From Rufibacter psychrotolerans (lineage in GTDB: Bacteria; Bacteroidota; Bacteroidia; Cytophagales; Hymenobacteraceae): 64,000 nucleotides of DNA. The stretch spans positions 1 to 64,000 of the forward strand of contig NZ_JAFFJV010000024.1 of the NCBI RefSeq assembly GCF_016924645.1, read 5' to 3'. A program made the position numbers and the translations under genes. Under the pieces are notes generated by a model. That model worked only from the letters and a program-made list of their open reading frames with translations. It was not told the origin of the DNA and did not search any database. Positions within the stretch are counted from its first letter, which is position 1, and each line of letters starts with the position of its first letter. Shown here piece after piece: positions 33,696 to 42,218 of the stretch.

Positions 33696-34787
33696 ATGCG
33701 TATGACCATGCCCACCATGTGTGATTCAAAGCACAAGAAAATAACGTCTTTTGACCAGAACGGCGTAGGGGAAGTAGGCAGTGGCCTTTTCGGGCTTCCG
33801 TTCACCGAGGAAGAGTCTGAGGTAGTGATTTTCCCCATTCCGTGGGAAGTGACCGTTTCTTACAACGCCGGAACCGCCGAAGGACCGGCCGCCGTGCGCG
33901 ATGCCTCCCCGCAGCTGGACCTGTTTGACCCCGAGTTGCGCAACGCCTGGCACCTGGGCATTCACATGCCCGCCGTGCCTGAGGAATGGGCCCAGGAAAG
34001 CCAGCGCCTGCGCGAGAAGACCGAGGCCTACATTGAGTGGCTGGAAACCGGCAGCCAGGGCGATGCCTCCCAGTTTGACGCTACGTTGGCCGAAGTGAAC
34101 CAGAAAGGCGAGGAGCTGCTGCAGTGGTCTAAAGCGGAAACGCTGGCCTACCTGGAGAAAGGCAAGCTGGTGGGCGTTCTGGGCGGCGACCACAGCACCC
34201 CGCTGGGCTTTATGCACGCCCTGGCCGAGAAGCACGAGGAATTCGGGATTCTGCAGGTAGACGCCCACGCCGACCTGCGCGAAGCCTACGAGGGCTTCAC
34301 CTACTCACACGCCTCCATCATGTTCAACGCCCTCAAGCTGCCCCAGGTGAAAAAACTGGTGCAGGTGGGCATTAGGGACCTGTGCCAGGCCGAGGCCGAG
34401 CTGGTGGACCAGTCCAACGGGCGCATCACCACGTTCTATGACAGCAAGCTCAAGTCAAAGATGTACGAGGGCAACTCCTGGCGCAAGCAGTGCAAAAAGA
34501 TCATCGCGCAGCTACCCCAGAAAGTGTACATCAGCTTTGACATTGACGGGCTGGACCCCAAGCTGTGCCCCGGCACCGGCACGCCGGTCCCCGGCGGATT
34601 TGAGTTTGAGGAAGCCGTTTACCTCATCAAGGCGCTGGTGAAATCGGGTAGGGAGATCATCGGGTTTGACCTGTGCGAGGTGGCCCCCGGCGACAGTGAG
34701 TGGAACGGCAACGTGGGTGCCCGCCTGCTGTACAAACTCTGCAACTGGATGGCCGTATCGCAGAAGAGACTAGAGGCTGCTCACTAA
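33696..34787 (+). CDS. speB: Agmatinase / arginase family ureohydrolase
   Basis: 363 residues. The two-manganese site is complete: G-G-D-H-S, D-A-H-A-D-L-R and D-I-D-G-L-D-P. The N-terminus is longer than in E. coli SpeB, as usual for this Bacteroidota branch. As it directly follows the SpeD-SpeE fusion (1-bp gap), putrescine production from agmatine is the most sensible role; no arginine decarboxylase lies nearby. Other substrates (arginine, guanidinobutyrate) cannot be excluded from sequence. Cytoplasmic. Confidence 0.88.
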   Translation: MRMTMPTMCDSKHKKITSFDQNGVGEVGSGLFGLPFTEEESEVVIFPIPWEVTVSYNAGTAEGPAAVRDASPQLDLFDPELRNAWHLGIHMPAVPEEWAQESQRLREKTEAYIEWLETGSQGDASQFDATLAEVNQKGEELLQWSKAETLAYLEKGKLVGVLGGDHSTPLGFMHALAEKHEEFGILQVDAHADLREAYEGFTYSHASIMFNALKLPQVKKLVQVGIRDLCQAEAELVDQSNGRITTFYDSKLKSKMYEGNSWRKQCKKIIAQLPQKVYISFDIDGLDPKLCPGTGTPVPGGFEFEEAVYLIKALVKSGREIIGFDLCEVAPGDSEWNGNVGARLLYKLCNWMAVSQKRLEAAH

Positions 34788-34805
34788 CCTAAACCGCTCC
34801 TCACT

Positions 34806-35138
34806 ATGGGATTCATCCTGAAAATCATTGTTACCGGAATTGTGGCCCTGGTGCTGGCCCAGTTCTTCCCGGGCGTCACCATTGACGGCATCACGGGAGC
34901 CATTCTGCTGGCCCTGGTGCTGGCCGTGCTCAACGCCATTGTGCGGCCCGTGCTGGTGCTCCTCACCATTCCGGTCACGTTCATGACCCTGGGGCTGTTC
35001 CTGCTGGTCATCAACGCCATTATCCTCTACATGGCCGATTACCTGCTGGACGGATTTAATGTGAGTGGCTTGCTCACGGCCATTCTTTTTAGCCTGGTGC
35101 TTTCCATTGCCACGGCCATCATAGACGCCATCTTCTAA
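34806..35138 (+). CDS. Phage holin family 4 (YvlD-like) small membrane protein
   Basis: 110 residues with four hydrophobic segments and little else. The pattern R-P-V-L-V-L-L-T-I-P-V-T-x-x-T-L-G-L-F is that of the Phage_holin_4_2/YvlD family, common in bacterial chromosomes and not a sign of prophage. Function unknown. It begins 18 bp after the ureohydrolase gene and ends at a hairpin terminator (35168-35196), so it may be the last gene of the polyamine operon. Confidence 0.82.
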   Translation: MGFILKIIVTGIVALVLAQFFPGVTIDGITGAILLALVLAVLNAIVRPVLVLLTIPVTFMTLGLFLLVINAIILYMADYLLDGFNVSGLLTAILFSLVLSIATAIIDAIF

Positions 35139-35167
35139 AAAAACAGCCTTTTTGCTAACCTTATTAG

Positions 35168-35196
35168 ATAGCCCGGATGCTTTTCCGGGCTATTCT
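35168..35196 (+). terminator. Rho-independent terminator
   Basis: ATAGCCCGGA (35168-35177) and TCCGGGCTAT (35184-35193) form a 10-bp stem with a 6-nt loop, then a short T-rich tail. Confidence 0.75.
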
Positions 35197-35240
35197 TGTT
35201 TATTGGCGCAAGGTTGAAAGGAAAAAAGCGGTTTTTGGCG

Positions 35241-35248
35241 TATTTTTG
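35241..35248 (+). promoter_or_regulatory. -7 box of recQ
   Basis: TATTTTTG, matching TAnnTTTG, sits 16 bp before the recQ ATG, giving a leader of only about ten bases. Confidence 0.45.
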
Positions 35249-35264
35249 TCAAAACAGTTAGAAA

Positions 35265-37403
35265 ATGGGAGTAAGGGAAGCACGGGAAGCGCTGAAGCAG
35301 TATTTTGGCTACGATCAGTTCAGACCGGGACAAGAGGATATCATTTCAAACGTGCTGGCGAAGCGCGACACGGTGGTGCTCATGCCTACGGGCGGCGGCA
35401 AGTCGGTGTGCTACCAGGTGCCGGGCCTGGTGATGCCCGGCCTTACCGTGGTGGTTTCGCCCCTCATTGCCCTCATGAAAGACCAGGTAGAGGCCCTGCT
35501 GGGCAACGGCGTGAACGCCGGCTACCTCAACAGTTCCCAATCGGCCAAAGAACAACAGCTCATTGAGCAGCAGTGCTTTGACGGCCGCCTTAAGATGCTG
35601 TACGTCTCGCCGGAGAAGCTGCTCTCGGCGGGGTTCTTTTCCTTCCTGAAGCGCCTGCAGATTAACCTGTTCGCCATTGATGAGGCGCACTGTATTTCGG
35701 CCTGGGGCCATGATTTCCGACCCGAGTACCTGCAGCTGAAGAACCTCAAGCTCCAGTTCCCCGAGGTGCCCATCATTGCCCTCACCGCCACCGCTGACCG
35801 CCTCACGCAGCGCGACATCCTCACGCAGCTCTACCTGCAGGACCCCAAAGTATTCATCTCCTCGTTTGACCGGCCCAACATTTACCTGCAGGTGCAGCCC
35901 GGCCAGAAGCGCATGGAAGCCATCCTGGACTTTCTGGAGGAACGCCCCTTTCAGCCGGGCATTGTCTACTGCCTCAGCCGCAAGGCCACCGAGACGCTGG
36001 CCGCCAAACTCAAGGAGAAAGGCTATAACGTCGATTATTACCACGCCGGCTTGTCGGCCCGGGACCGGGAGCGGGTGCAGGAGCGCTTTCTGCAGGACAA
36101 CGTGCAGATCATGTGCGCCACCATTGCGTTTGGGATGGGCATTGACAAATCCAACGTGCGCTGGGTGATCCACTACAACCTGCCCAAGAACCTGGAGAGC
36201 TACTACCAGGAGATAGGCCGGGCCGGCCGCGACGGGGCCTCGGCCGAGGCGCTGCTCTTTTACAGCCTGGCCGATGTCATGACCCTGCGCGACATCATCA
36301 CGCAGGGCGAAAGCACCACGGAGCAGAACCTTTCCCTGGCCAAGCTGGACCGCATGCAGCAGTTCGCGGAGAGCACCAGCTGCCGGCGCAAAACCCTCAT
36401 GCACTACTTTGGCGAGGAATACCCCCAGGACTGCGGCAACTGCGACATCTGCGACAACCCGCCCACCTCGTTCAACGGCACCGAGTACGCCCAGAAAATC
36501 CTTTCGGCGGTGGCACGCACCAAGGAAACCGTGGCCTCGGCCCAGGTGGTGGACATCTTGCGGGGCTCGCGGAACCAGCTTACCCTGAGCCGGGGCTATG
36601 ACCAGCTGAAAACCTTCGGGGCGGGCCGCGATGTTCCCTCGCAGGACTGGCAGCGCTACATCCATCAGTTGATCAACCAGGGCATTCTGGAGGTGGCCTA
36701 TGACGAGCACGGGGCCCTGAAGCTCACCAACGCCAGCCAGGAAGTCCTGTTCAAGCACAAGAAGGTAGAGCTGGTGAAGTTCCAGCCGGTGAGCCCCAAA
36801 GAAGAGAAAGAGAAAAAGCAGAAGAAAGCCAGAAGTGGCCTTGAAACGGCTTTGTTTGAGCACCTGCGCCAACTCCGGAAACAACTGGCCCAGGAGCGCA
36901 ACATTCCGCCCTACGTGGTCTTCACCGATACCACCCTGCAGGAGATTGCCGAGCAGCGACCCACCAACAAACCGGCTTTCCTGGCCATCTCGGGGGTGGC
37001 GCAGGCCAAGTACCAGCAGTACGGCGAGATCTTCATCAATGCCATCCTGAGTTTCCTGGCCCAGCAGGCCGACCAGCAGAATGCCCGCATGAAGGGAACC
37101 ACGCACCTGGTGACGTATGAGCTGCTGCGGCAGGGCAAAACTCCTGAGGAAATCTCTGAGCAGCGCCAGGTGCAGATCAACACCGTGTACTCGCACCTGG
37201 CCACCCTCTACCAGCAGGGCTATGACGTGGACCTGAAGCCGTACCTATCCGACTGGGAGTACAGCCGCGTGAAGGAGGGCATTCTGAAAACCAACCAGAC
37301 CACGGCCATGAAGCCCATCTATGAGTACCTGGAAGGCGAAATAGACTACCTGAAAATAAGGCTGGCGATTGGGCGCTTTAACCGCGAGAACAACCAGCAG
37401 TAA
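35265..37403 (+). CDS. recQ: ATP-dependent DNA helicase RecQ
   Basis: 712 residues, longer than E. coli RecQ by about 100. Walker A G-G-G-K-S with K46, the D-E-A-H box (A-I-D-E-A-H-C-I-S-A-W-G), helicase C with G-R-A-G-R-D-G, zinc-binding cysteines (C-R-R-K..., C-G-N-C-D-I-C), a winged-helix RQC domain, an HRDC domain (about 525-605) and a C-terminal HTH_40-like region (610-690). It unwinds 3'-5' in recombination and replication repair. Single gene, with a bidirectional terminator downstream. Confidence 0.95.
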   Translation: MGVREAREALKQYFGYDQFRPGQEDIISNVLAKRDTVVLMPTGGGKSVCYQVPGLVMPGLTVVVSPLIALMKDQVEALLGNGVNAGYLNSSQSAKEQQLIEQQCFDGRLKMLYVSPEKLLSAGFFSFLKRLQINLFAIDEAHCISAWGHDFRPEYLQLKNLKLQFPEVPIIALTATADRLTQRDILTQLYLQDPKVFISSFDRPNIYLQVQPGQKRMEAILDFLEERPFQPGIVYCLSRKATETLAAKLKEKGYNVDYYHAGLSARDRERVQERFLQDNVQIMCATIAFGMGIDKSNVRWVIHYNLPKNLESYYQEIGRAGRDGASAEALLFYSLADVMTLRDIITQGESTTEQNLSLAKLDRMQQFAESTSCRRKTLMHYFGEEYPQDCGNCDICDNPPTSFNGTEYAQKILSAVARTKETVASAQVVDILRGSRNQLTLSRGYDQLKTFGAGRDVPSQDWQRYIHQLINQGILEVAYDEHGALKLTNASQEVLFKHKKVELVKFQPVSPKEEKEKKQKKARSGLETALFEHLRQLRKQLAQERNIPPYVVFTDTTLQEIAEQRPTNKPAFLAISGVAQAKYQQYGEIFINAILSFLAQQADQQNARMKGTTHLVTYELLRQGKTPEEISEQRQVQINTVYSHLATLYQQGYDVDLKPYLSDWEYSRVKEGILKTNQTTAMKPIYEYLEGEIDYLKIRLAIGRFNRENNQQ

Positions 37404-37441
37404 ACGGGGCTAGAATTTCAAGGAAGAAGGGAAAGGAAATC

Positions 37442-37482
37442 CTGTTTAGGGCCCATTTTCGGCAAAACTGCCCCCAAACGGG
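37442..37482. repeat. Intergenic palindrome, imperfect copy
   Basis: CTGTTTAGGGCCCATTTTC faces GCAAAACTGCCCCCAAACGG. It lies between recQ and its terminator. Confidence 0.65.
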
Positions 37483-37499
37483 CGTTCACTCCCGCAGTA

Positions 37500-37543
37500 A
37501 ACACCAAGAAGGCCGGTTCTAAGAAACCGGCCTTCTTGGTGTT
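37500..37543. terminator. Bidirectional terminator
   Basis: 19-bp perfect stem (37500-37518 with 37525-37543) and a 6-nt loop, between convergent recQ (+) and the subtilase gene (-). Confidence 0.85.
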
Positions 37544-37563
37544 GGGGAAATAAAAGACAAGGG

Positions 37564-38757
37564 TTATTTCAGGGCGATGGGGTCTGGCTTACCGTCTGGG
37601 TCGCCGGCCACGGTGCCCTGGGAGCGTACTTTGCCACCGGTTAAGGCCAGAATACCAGCAATGTGCGGGGCGGCGTAGGAAGTGCCGGTTCCGCTAACGT
37701 ACCCTCCGCCTTTCCAGGTGGTGTAGATGCTGGTGCCGGGGGCGGAGAACTTCACCGAGGTCCCGAAGTTGGAGCTCTTGTTGAAGTTGCCGTAGGAGTC
37801 CATGTTGGACACCACGAACACGTTAGGGGCCACCACGCGGGCGGGCGAGTCGTTCTTGCAGTCAATGTAGCTGTTGCCGGCGGCTACCGCAATGTAGATG
37901 CCGCGGGCGGCGGTCTTCTTCACCAGGTCGTCCAGCATGGTGGAGGCGTTCACGCGCAGGCTCATGTTCACCACGTCGCCGGGCTTGCCGTTCTTGTACA
38001 CATGGTTCAAGGCCGAGTAGATGCGGGTAAGGGTTCCGTAGCCGGTGTTGTCAAACACGCGCAGGGCCACAATGGTGGCGTTGGCCGCCACGCCCACCAC
38101 GCCGATGCCGTTGTTCTTGGCCCCGATGATGCCGGCCACCCCGGTGCCGTGCCCGTAGCCGTCCTCCCAGGAGGTCACACCCGAGATGAAGGACTTGCTG
38201 CGCACCTTGTCCACGTTCAGGTCGGGGTGGCTGGACTGCACGCCCGAGTCAATCACCCACACGGTCTTGCCCGTGCCGTCGCCGTAGCCCACCCGCGCCA
38301 CGCCCCACGGAATGGTCTGGGTAGAAGTGGTGGTGGTTGAGGTGGAGGTAGAGGTAGAGGAGGCACTTGCAGTTTTGGTTTCTTTGCCCAGCAGCACCGC
38401 CTGCTCGGGCTCTACGTACGCTACGCTCGCGTCTGCTTTCAGCCGGTTGATCTCGTCTTTGTTGAAGCGGCCCGCAAAACCGTTGAATCCTCCCTGGAAA
38501 ACATCGCTGATGCGGCTGGCGTCAAACCCGTTCCGGGCCAGCAGGCGTTCGCGCAGGGTTTGTCCGCTCTGGTGGGTACTTTCTTTCAACACAACAATGT
38601 ACTTGCCTTCAACGGCTTTGGAAGAAGCGGTGGGCTCCACCGGCAGGGAGGCCTGTTCCTCCATCAATTCTTCCTGCTGGCAACCAGACATTGAAAAGAC
38701 TGAGGCTAAGGCAAAAAAAGACACGGCTTTCTTAAACGTAGCTGAATTCATAGGCAT
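37564..38757 (-). CDS. S8 family subtilisin-like serine protease, lipoprotein
   Basis: 397 residues (start ATG 38757, or ATG 38751 two codons in). Lipoprotein signal with lipobox S-M-S-G-C26. Inhibitor I9-type prodomain about 50-122 (Y-I-V-V-L-K-E...V-A-Y-V-E-P-E). A Ser/Thr-only linker follows at about 131-148. Catalytic triad: D170 (V-I-D-S-G-V), H203 (G-Y-G-H-G-T) and S360 (G-T-S-Y-A-A-P), with the oxyanion Asn in A-A-G-N-S. It is expected at the outer membrane or cell surface. A promoter with TTG-N21-TACATTTG lies at 38842-38873. Single gene. Confidence 0.92.
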   Translation of the reverse strand: MPMNSATFKKAVSFFALASVFSMSGCQQEELMEEQASLPVEPTASSKAVEGKYIVVLKESTHQSGQTLRERLLARNGFDASRISDVFQGGFNGFAGRFNKDEINRLKADASVAYVEPEQAVLLGKETKTASASSTSTSTSTTTTSTQTIPWGVARVGYGDGTGKTVWVIDSGVQSSHPDLNVDKVRSKSFISGVTSWEDGYGHGTGVAGIIGAKNNGIGVVGVAANATIVALRVFDNTGYGTLTRIYSALNHVYKNGKPGDVVNMSLRVNASTMLDDLVKKTAARGIYIAVAAGNSYIDCKNDSPARVVAPNVFVVSNMDSYGNFNKSSNFGTSVKFSAPGTSIYTTWKGGGYVSGTGTSYAAPHIAGILALTGGKVRSQGTVAGDPDGKPDPIALK

Positions 38758-39100
38758 TAGGGGGTTAGTAAAGGTGAATCATATAGAAAGTGTTGCAGTG
38801 GTTTTGGTAAAAACACATGGTACTTTGTATCGTCTGCTTTCCAAATGTACTAAAAAATCCTACCCACATCCAAGCTTAAATTCTAATAAAGCATTGATAT
38901 AAAAGCAGTTATATAGAAGTATATGAATGTAGGTATAGCTAAATTTAAATCTGGATCTCCCTGGTAAATAGGTCTTTAGGAAGCGTCTGGCTATTTTATC
39001 AAAGAAAACTGGAAATCTGCTAAAATATCAATGCCAAAATTGTTAGTTGTTTGCTAAAGAATTAGTACTTTTAGGGAGTAATTCAATCAACAGACCATTT
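38758..39100. other. Divergent AT-rich promoter region
   Basis: 343 bp between the divergent subtilase and LexA-like genes. Apart from the minus-strand promoter (38842-38873) and a plus-strand TACTTTTA box (39066-39073) I see no gene or RNA in it. Confidence 0.6.
38842..38873 (-). promoter_or_regulatory. Promoter of the subtilase gene
   Basis: On the minus strand TTG (38871-38873), 21 bp and TACATTTG (38842-38849) match the Bacteroidota consensus. The 5' leader would be about 80 bases. Confidence 0.55.
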
Positions 39101-39862
39101 ATGCTTAGCACAAACCTGAAATACCTTAGAAAGCAACTTAATCTTACCCAGGTGCAACTGGCAGAAAAGCTGGAGATTAAGCGCTCCTTGATTGGTGCCT
39201 ACGAAGAGGGAAGGGCGGAGCCTAAGCTGGCTACGCTGATGAAGATGGCTCAGGTCTTCCAGATGTCTGTAGATGAACTAATCAACCCCGACTTACCCAA
39301 CACGGGCAAGGGCGCCGCCGGCCGGAAGCAGTCTAACGTTAAAGTGCTTTCCATCACGGTAGACGCTCAGAACCGCGAGAACATTGAACTGGTGCCGTAC
39401 AAAGCCAGCGCCGGTTACCTGAACGGATACGCTGACCCTGAGTTTATGGAGGAGCTGCCTAAGTTTAGGTTGCCCATGATCCAGAGCCCCGGCACGTACC
39501 GTGCCTTTGAGATAAAGGGCGACTCCATGCTGCCCATCCCTTCCGGAACGGTCATTGTAGGCCGCTACGTGGAGCGCTGGCAGGAGATAAAGGACGGAAC
39601 GCCTTGCATTGTGGTGAGCCTGCAGGAAGGCATTGTCTTCAAGCGCATTTACCACCAGCAAAAGCAGTCGGCGCTGCGGCTGCACTCGGATAACCCCAGC
39701 TACGAGCCCTACGAGGTTTCCCTGGAAGACGTGGTAGAGCTCTGGGAGGCCAAGGCCTACATCAGCACCACGTTCCCCATGGCTGAGATCTCCCTGGACA
39801 AACTCACCTCTCTGGTGCTGGACCTGCAGCAGGAAGTAAAAAAACTCAAGACCGCCAAGTAG
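39101..39862 (+). CDS. LexA-like transcriptional regulator (XRE helix-turn-helix plus S24 peptidase)
   Basis: 253 residues from ATG 39101, where the helix-turn-helix begins; an upstream in-frame start at 39047 lies before the TACTTTTA box. Residues 5-60: XRE HTH (T-Q-V-Q-L-A-E-K-L...R-S-L-I-G-A-Y-E-E-G). Residues 95-235: S24/LexA-type domain with Ser142 (G-D-S-M) and Lys181 (V-F-K-R), and a possible autocleavage bond A104-G105. The S-K and cleavage-to-Ser spacings are near those of LexA. It is therefore a candidate DNA-damage responsive repressor; its targets are unknown. The C-terminal 30 residues are a short coiled coil. Confidence 0.85.
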   Translation: MLSTNLKYLRKQLNLTQVQLAEKLEIKRSLIGAYEEGRAEPKLATLMKMAQVFQMSVDELINPDLPNTGKGAAGRKQSNVKVLSITVDAQNRENIELVPYKASAGYLNGYADPEFMEELPKFRLPMIQSPGTYRAFEIKGDSMLPIPSGTVIVGRYVERWQEIKDGTPCIVVSLQEGIVFKRIYHQQKQSALRLHSDNPSYEPYEVSLEDVVELWEAKAYISTTFPMAEISLDKLTSLVLDLQQEVKKLKTAK

Positions 39863-39885
39863 GCCGCCATACCATCTTGTACTGC

Positions 39886-39933
39886 AAAGCCCTTTCGGGG
39901 CTGTTTTCCCCAAAACAGCCCCGAAAGGGCTTT
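39886..39933. repeat. Perfect intergenic palindrome / terminator
   Basis: 22-bp arms (39886-39907, 39912-39933), with core GGGGCTGTTTT and loop CCCC. It ends the LexA-like gene and belongs to the intergenic palindrome family. Confidence 0.9.
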
Positions 39934-40011
39934 CGGCTTTCTGGCGGGGTCCACTGGTAAACTTCAGGCCTTGGGGTACGTATTTACCCTTAACCAACCA
40001 GCGCCTTCACT

Positions 40012-40728
40012 ATGATTGAGATCATACCCGCCTCCAACAGACACCACGCCTCGCACGGGTGGCTAGACTCCTACTTCCTGTTCTCCTTCGCAGACTACTA
40101 TGACCCCGGCAACGTGCAGTGGGGTCCGCTGCGGGTCTTCAACGATGATTACATCAAAGCCAACAGCGGCTTTCCCGAGCATGCGCATTCTGAGATGGAG
40201 ATTGTGACCATTGTGCTGGAAGGCGAGGTAACGCACACCGACAGCCTGGGCAACGACACGGTGATAAAAGCGGGCGAAGTGCAACGCATGACCGCCGGCA
40301 CGGGCGTGCGCCACGCAGAGCACAACCACACTGACAAAGACCTGCATCTTTACCAGTTGTGGTTCCTGCCCAACAAGCAGGGGCTGGCCCCCAGCTACGA
40401 GCAGAAGGCCATTGATTTTCTGGACGAGAAAAATGAGCTCATTCCCCTGGTGACCGGCCAAAAGGTGCTGGAAGACGTGGTGTACATCAACTCCAATTCC
40501 ACCATCTACTACGCCAACCTGCGCGAGGGCAAGGAGATAGATTTCAAGACCTTCCCCATCCGGAAGAGCCTACTGTACGTGACCACGGGCGAGCTGTTCG
40601 TGAACGGCCTGGCGGTGCAGAAGAACGACCAGGTAAGGGCCGCCGACATTGATGCCCTGCGCATCATGGCCACCGCCGACAGTACCTTTCTGCTGATTGA
40701 CCTGCCCGGCGTGGAAGCCAACTACTAA
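40012..40728 (+). CDS. Pirin family protein
   Basis: 238 residues, bicupin. The N-terminal cupin has the metal ligands of pirins in H-A-H-S-E-M-E-I (H57, H59) and later H-A-E-H. The R-x-x-D/F-x-D-D-Y-I-K-A-N-S-G-F-P-E-H pattern is diagnostic. Some pirins are quercetin dioxygenases; the role here is unknown. It is preceded by an intergenic palindrome and followed by a small hairpin terminator. Confidence 0.92.
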   Translation: MIEIIPASNRHHASHGWLDSYFLFSFADYYDPGNVQWGPLRVFNDDYIKANSGFPEHAHSEMEIVTIVLEGEVTHTDSLGNDTVIKAGEVQRMTAGTGVRHAEHNHTDKDLHLYQLWFLPNKQGLAPSYEQKAIDFLDEKNELIPLVTGQKVLEDVVYINSNSTIYYANLREGKEIDFKTFPIRKSLLYVTTGELFVNGLAVQKNDQVRAADIDALRIMATADSTFLLIDLPGVEANY

Positions 40729-40750
40729 GTTTCACATATAAAATGGAAGA

Positions 40751-40777
40751 AGGCCCGGCGCTGTACGGGTCTTTTTT
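40751..40777 (+). terminator. Terminator after pirin
   Basis: AGGCCCG (40751-40757) pairs with CGGGTCT (40766-40772) with one G-U pair, and six T follow. Confidence 0.6.
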
Positions 40778-40958
40778 GTTTTATAAAGGACTGATCCAAA
40801 AGCTATTCAGGAGATTCCTTCCCGGACCATCATTTCCCCTGGTTGGTTCGTGGCGGCGGACTGTTTACTTCACCTCCGTATTTCCCGTATGTAGGGCAGG
40901 AGCAGCGCTATCGGGAACCCGCCGTGGGCCGGAGCGAAAACAGAGCTTGTCACACCAT

Positions 40959-42218
40959 ATGCAGAAAAGACCGGGTACTTTCTTGATTCTTGTTTTTTGG
41001 ATTTTTTTTCAGTTTTGGCCCCAAAACAGCCGAGCGTACGGCGTGCTTACCCACCAGGCCATTATTGATGTGGCCTGGGAGCCTTACCTTGTGCCGGCCC
41101 TCAAGAAGAAGTACCCGCAGGCTACCCCGCAGCAACTCACCAAAGCCCACGCCCATGCCTACGGCGGGGCCATCATCCAGGACATGGGCTACTATCCGTT
41201 CGGGAACACCTTTTTCACGGATCTTACCCATTACGTGAGGAGCGGCGACTTTATCGCGGCCCTGTTGGCCGAGGCCAAGACCTTGGACGAGTACGCCTTT
41301 GCCCTTGGCGCGCTCGCCCATTACTACGCCGACAACTACGGCCACCCCATCGGGACCAACCGCTCGGTGCCCCTGGTATACCCCGAGCTGAAGGCCGAGC
41401 ACGGAACCAGCGTCACGTACGAGGAGCATCCCGTGGCGCACGTGAAAATGGAGTTCGGGTTTGATGTGCTGCAGGTGGCCCGGGGCCACTACGCCCCCGA
41501 GGCGTACCGCAACTTCATCGGGTTTGAGGTAAGCCAGGAGGTGCTGGAGCGGGCGTTCCAGAAAACGTACGGGCTGGAGCTGGGCAGTCTGTTCGTGAAC
41601 CTCAAGCTGACCATCGGTTCGTTCAGAAGGTCGGTGAGCACGCTCATCCCCAGCCTGACCAAAGCCGCCTGGAACCTGAAGGCCTCTGAGATAAAGGCAG
41701 CCCAGCCAAGTATCACCCGCCGCCAGTACCTCTACCGGATCAGGAAAACCGATTACCACCAGCAATGGGGAAGAGAATACCAACGGCCTTCCTTGTTTCA
41801 GCGGGGCCTGAGCTGGTTATTGCGCGTTTTGCCAAAAATAGGCCCAAATCAGACGTTCGCGTTCAAGCCGCCCACCCCGGAGGCCGAGAAGCTGTTCATG
41901 GAGAGCTTCAACGTGACCTCCACCAAATACGGCGAAGGCATCAGGGCGCTCCCCGCCACCGCCCAGGCCATTGACAACACCGACCTGGACACCGGCTCCC
42001 GCACCCAGCCAGGCAAATACGGCAAGGCCGATGCCGCTTACGCTGAGTGGCTGGAAAGGCTCGGCAATACCGAGTTCAAGGCCCTGGCTCCCGAGGTGCG
42101 GAGTAACCTCCTGAATTTCTACCAAAACGCCGCCGCCCCTAAGCAGGGAGACAAAGAGGCCCAGGAAAAGTGGAAAAAGACCCAGGAACTCCTGGCCAAG
42201 CTGAGAGCGGCCAGTTAA
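40959..42218 (+). CDS. Zinc-dependent phospholipase C family protein
   Basis: 419 residues from ATG 40959. A signal peptide (about 1-26, F-L-I-L-V-F-W-I-F-F) is followed by a domain of the zinc-dependent phospholipase C/S1-P1 nuclease type: G-V-L-T-H-Q-A-I-I-D near the mature start, H-A-H-A-Y-G and A-L-G-A-L-A-H-Y-Y-A-D-N-Y-G-H-P are the metal-binding segments. Expected in the periplasm or outside. An upstream in-frame start at 40743 is rejected because it would put the signal peptide internally. Residues near 290 are encoded by a copy of the intergenic palindrome (41825-41855). Confidence 0.8.
   Translation: MQKRPGTFLILVFWIFFQFWPQNSRAYGVLTHQAIIDVAWEPYLVPALKKKYPQATPQQLTKAHAHAYGGAIIQDMGYYPFGNTFFTDLTHYVRSGDFIAALLAEAKTLDEYAFALGALAHYYADNYGHPIGTNRSVPLVYPELKAEHGTSVTYEEHPVAHVKMEFGFDVLQVARGHYAPEAYRNFIGFEVSQEVLERAFQKTYGLELGSLFVNLKLTIGSFRRSVSTLIPSLTKAAWNLKASEIKAAQPSITRRQYLYRIRKTDYHQQWGREYQRPSLFQRGLSWLLRVLPKIGPNQTFAFKPPTPEAEKLFMESFNVTSTKYGEGIRALPATAQAIDNTDLDTGSRTQPGKYGKADAAYAEWLERLGNTEFKALAPEVRSNLLNFYQNAAAPKQGDKEAQEKWKKTQELLAKLRAAS
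41825..41855. repeat. Intergenic-palindrome copy inside a coding region
   Basis: CGTTTTGCCAAAAATAGGCC and the following bases match, on the opposite strand, the half-site pattern GGGCCTATTTT.GGCAAAAC of the palindrome family. It is in frame and codes R-V-L-P-K-I-G-P-N in the phospholipase-like protein. Confidence 0.5.

Noticed and set aside
34806..35138. Holin-family gene as a sign of a prophage
   Set aside because: This YvlD-like family is chromosomal in many bacteria, and no other phage gene is near.
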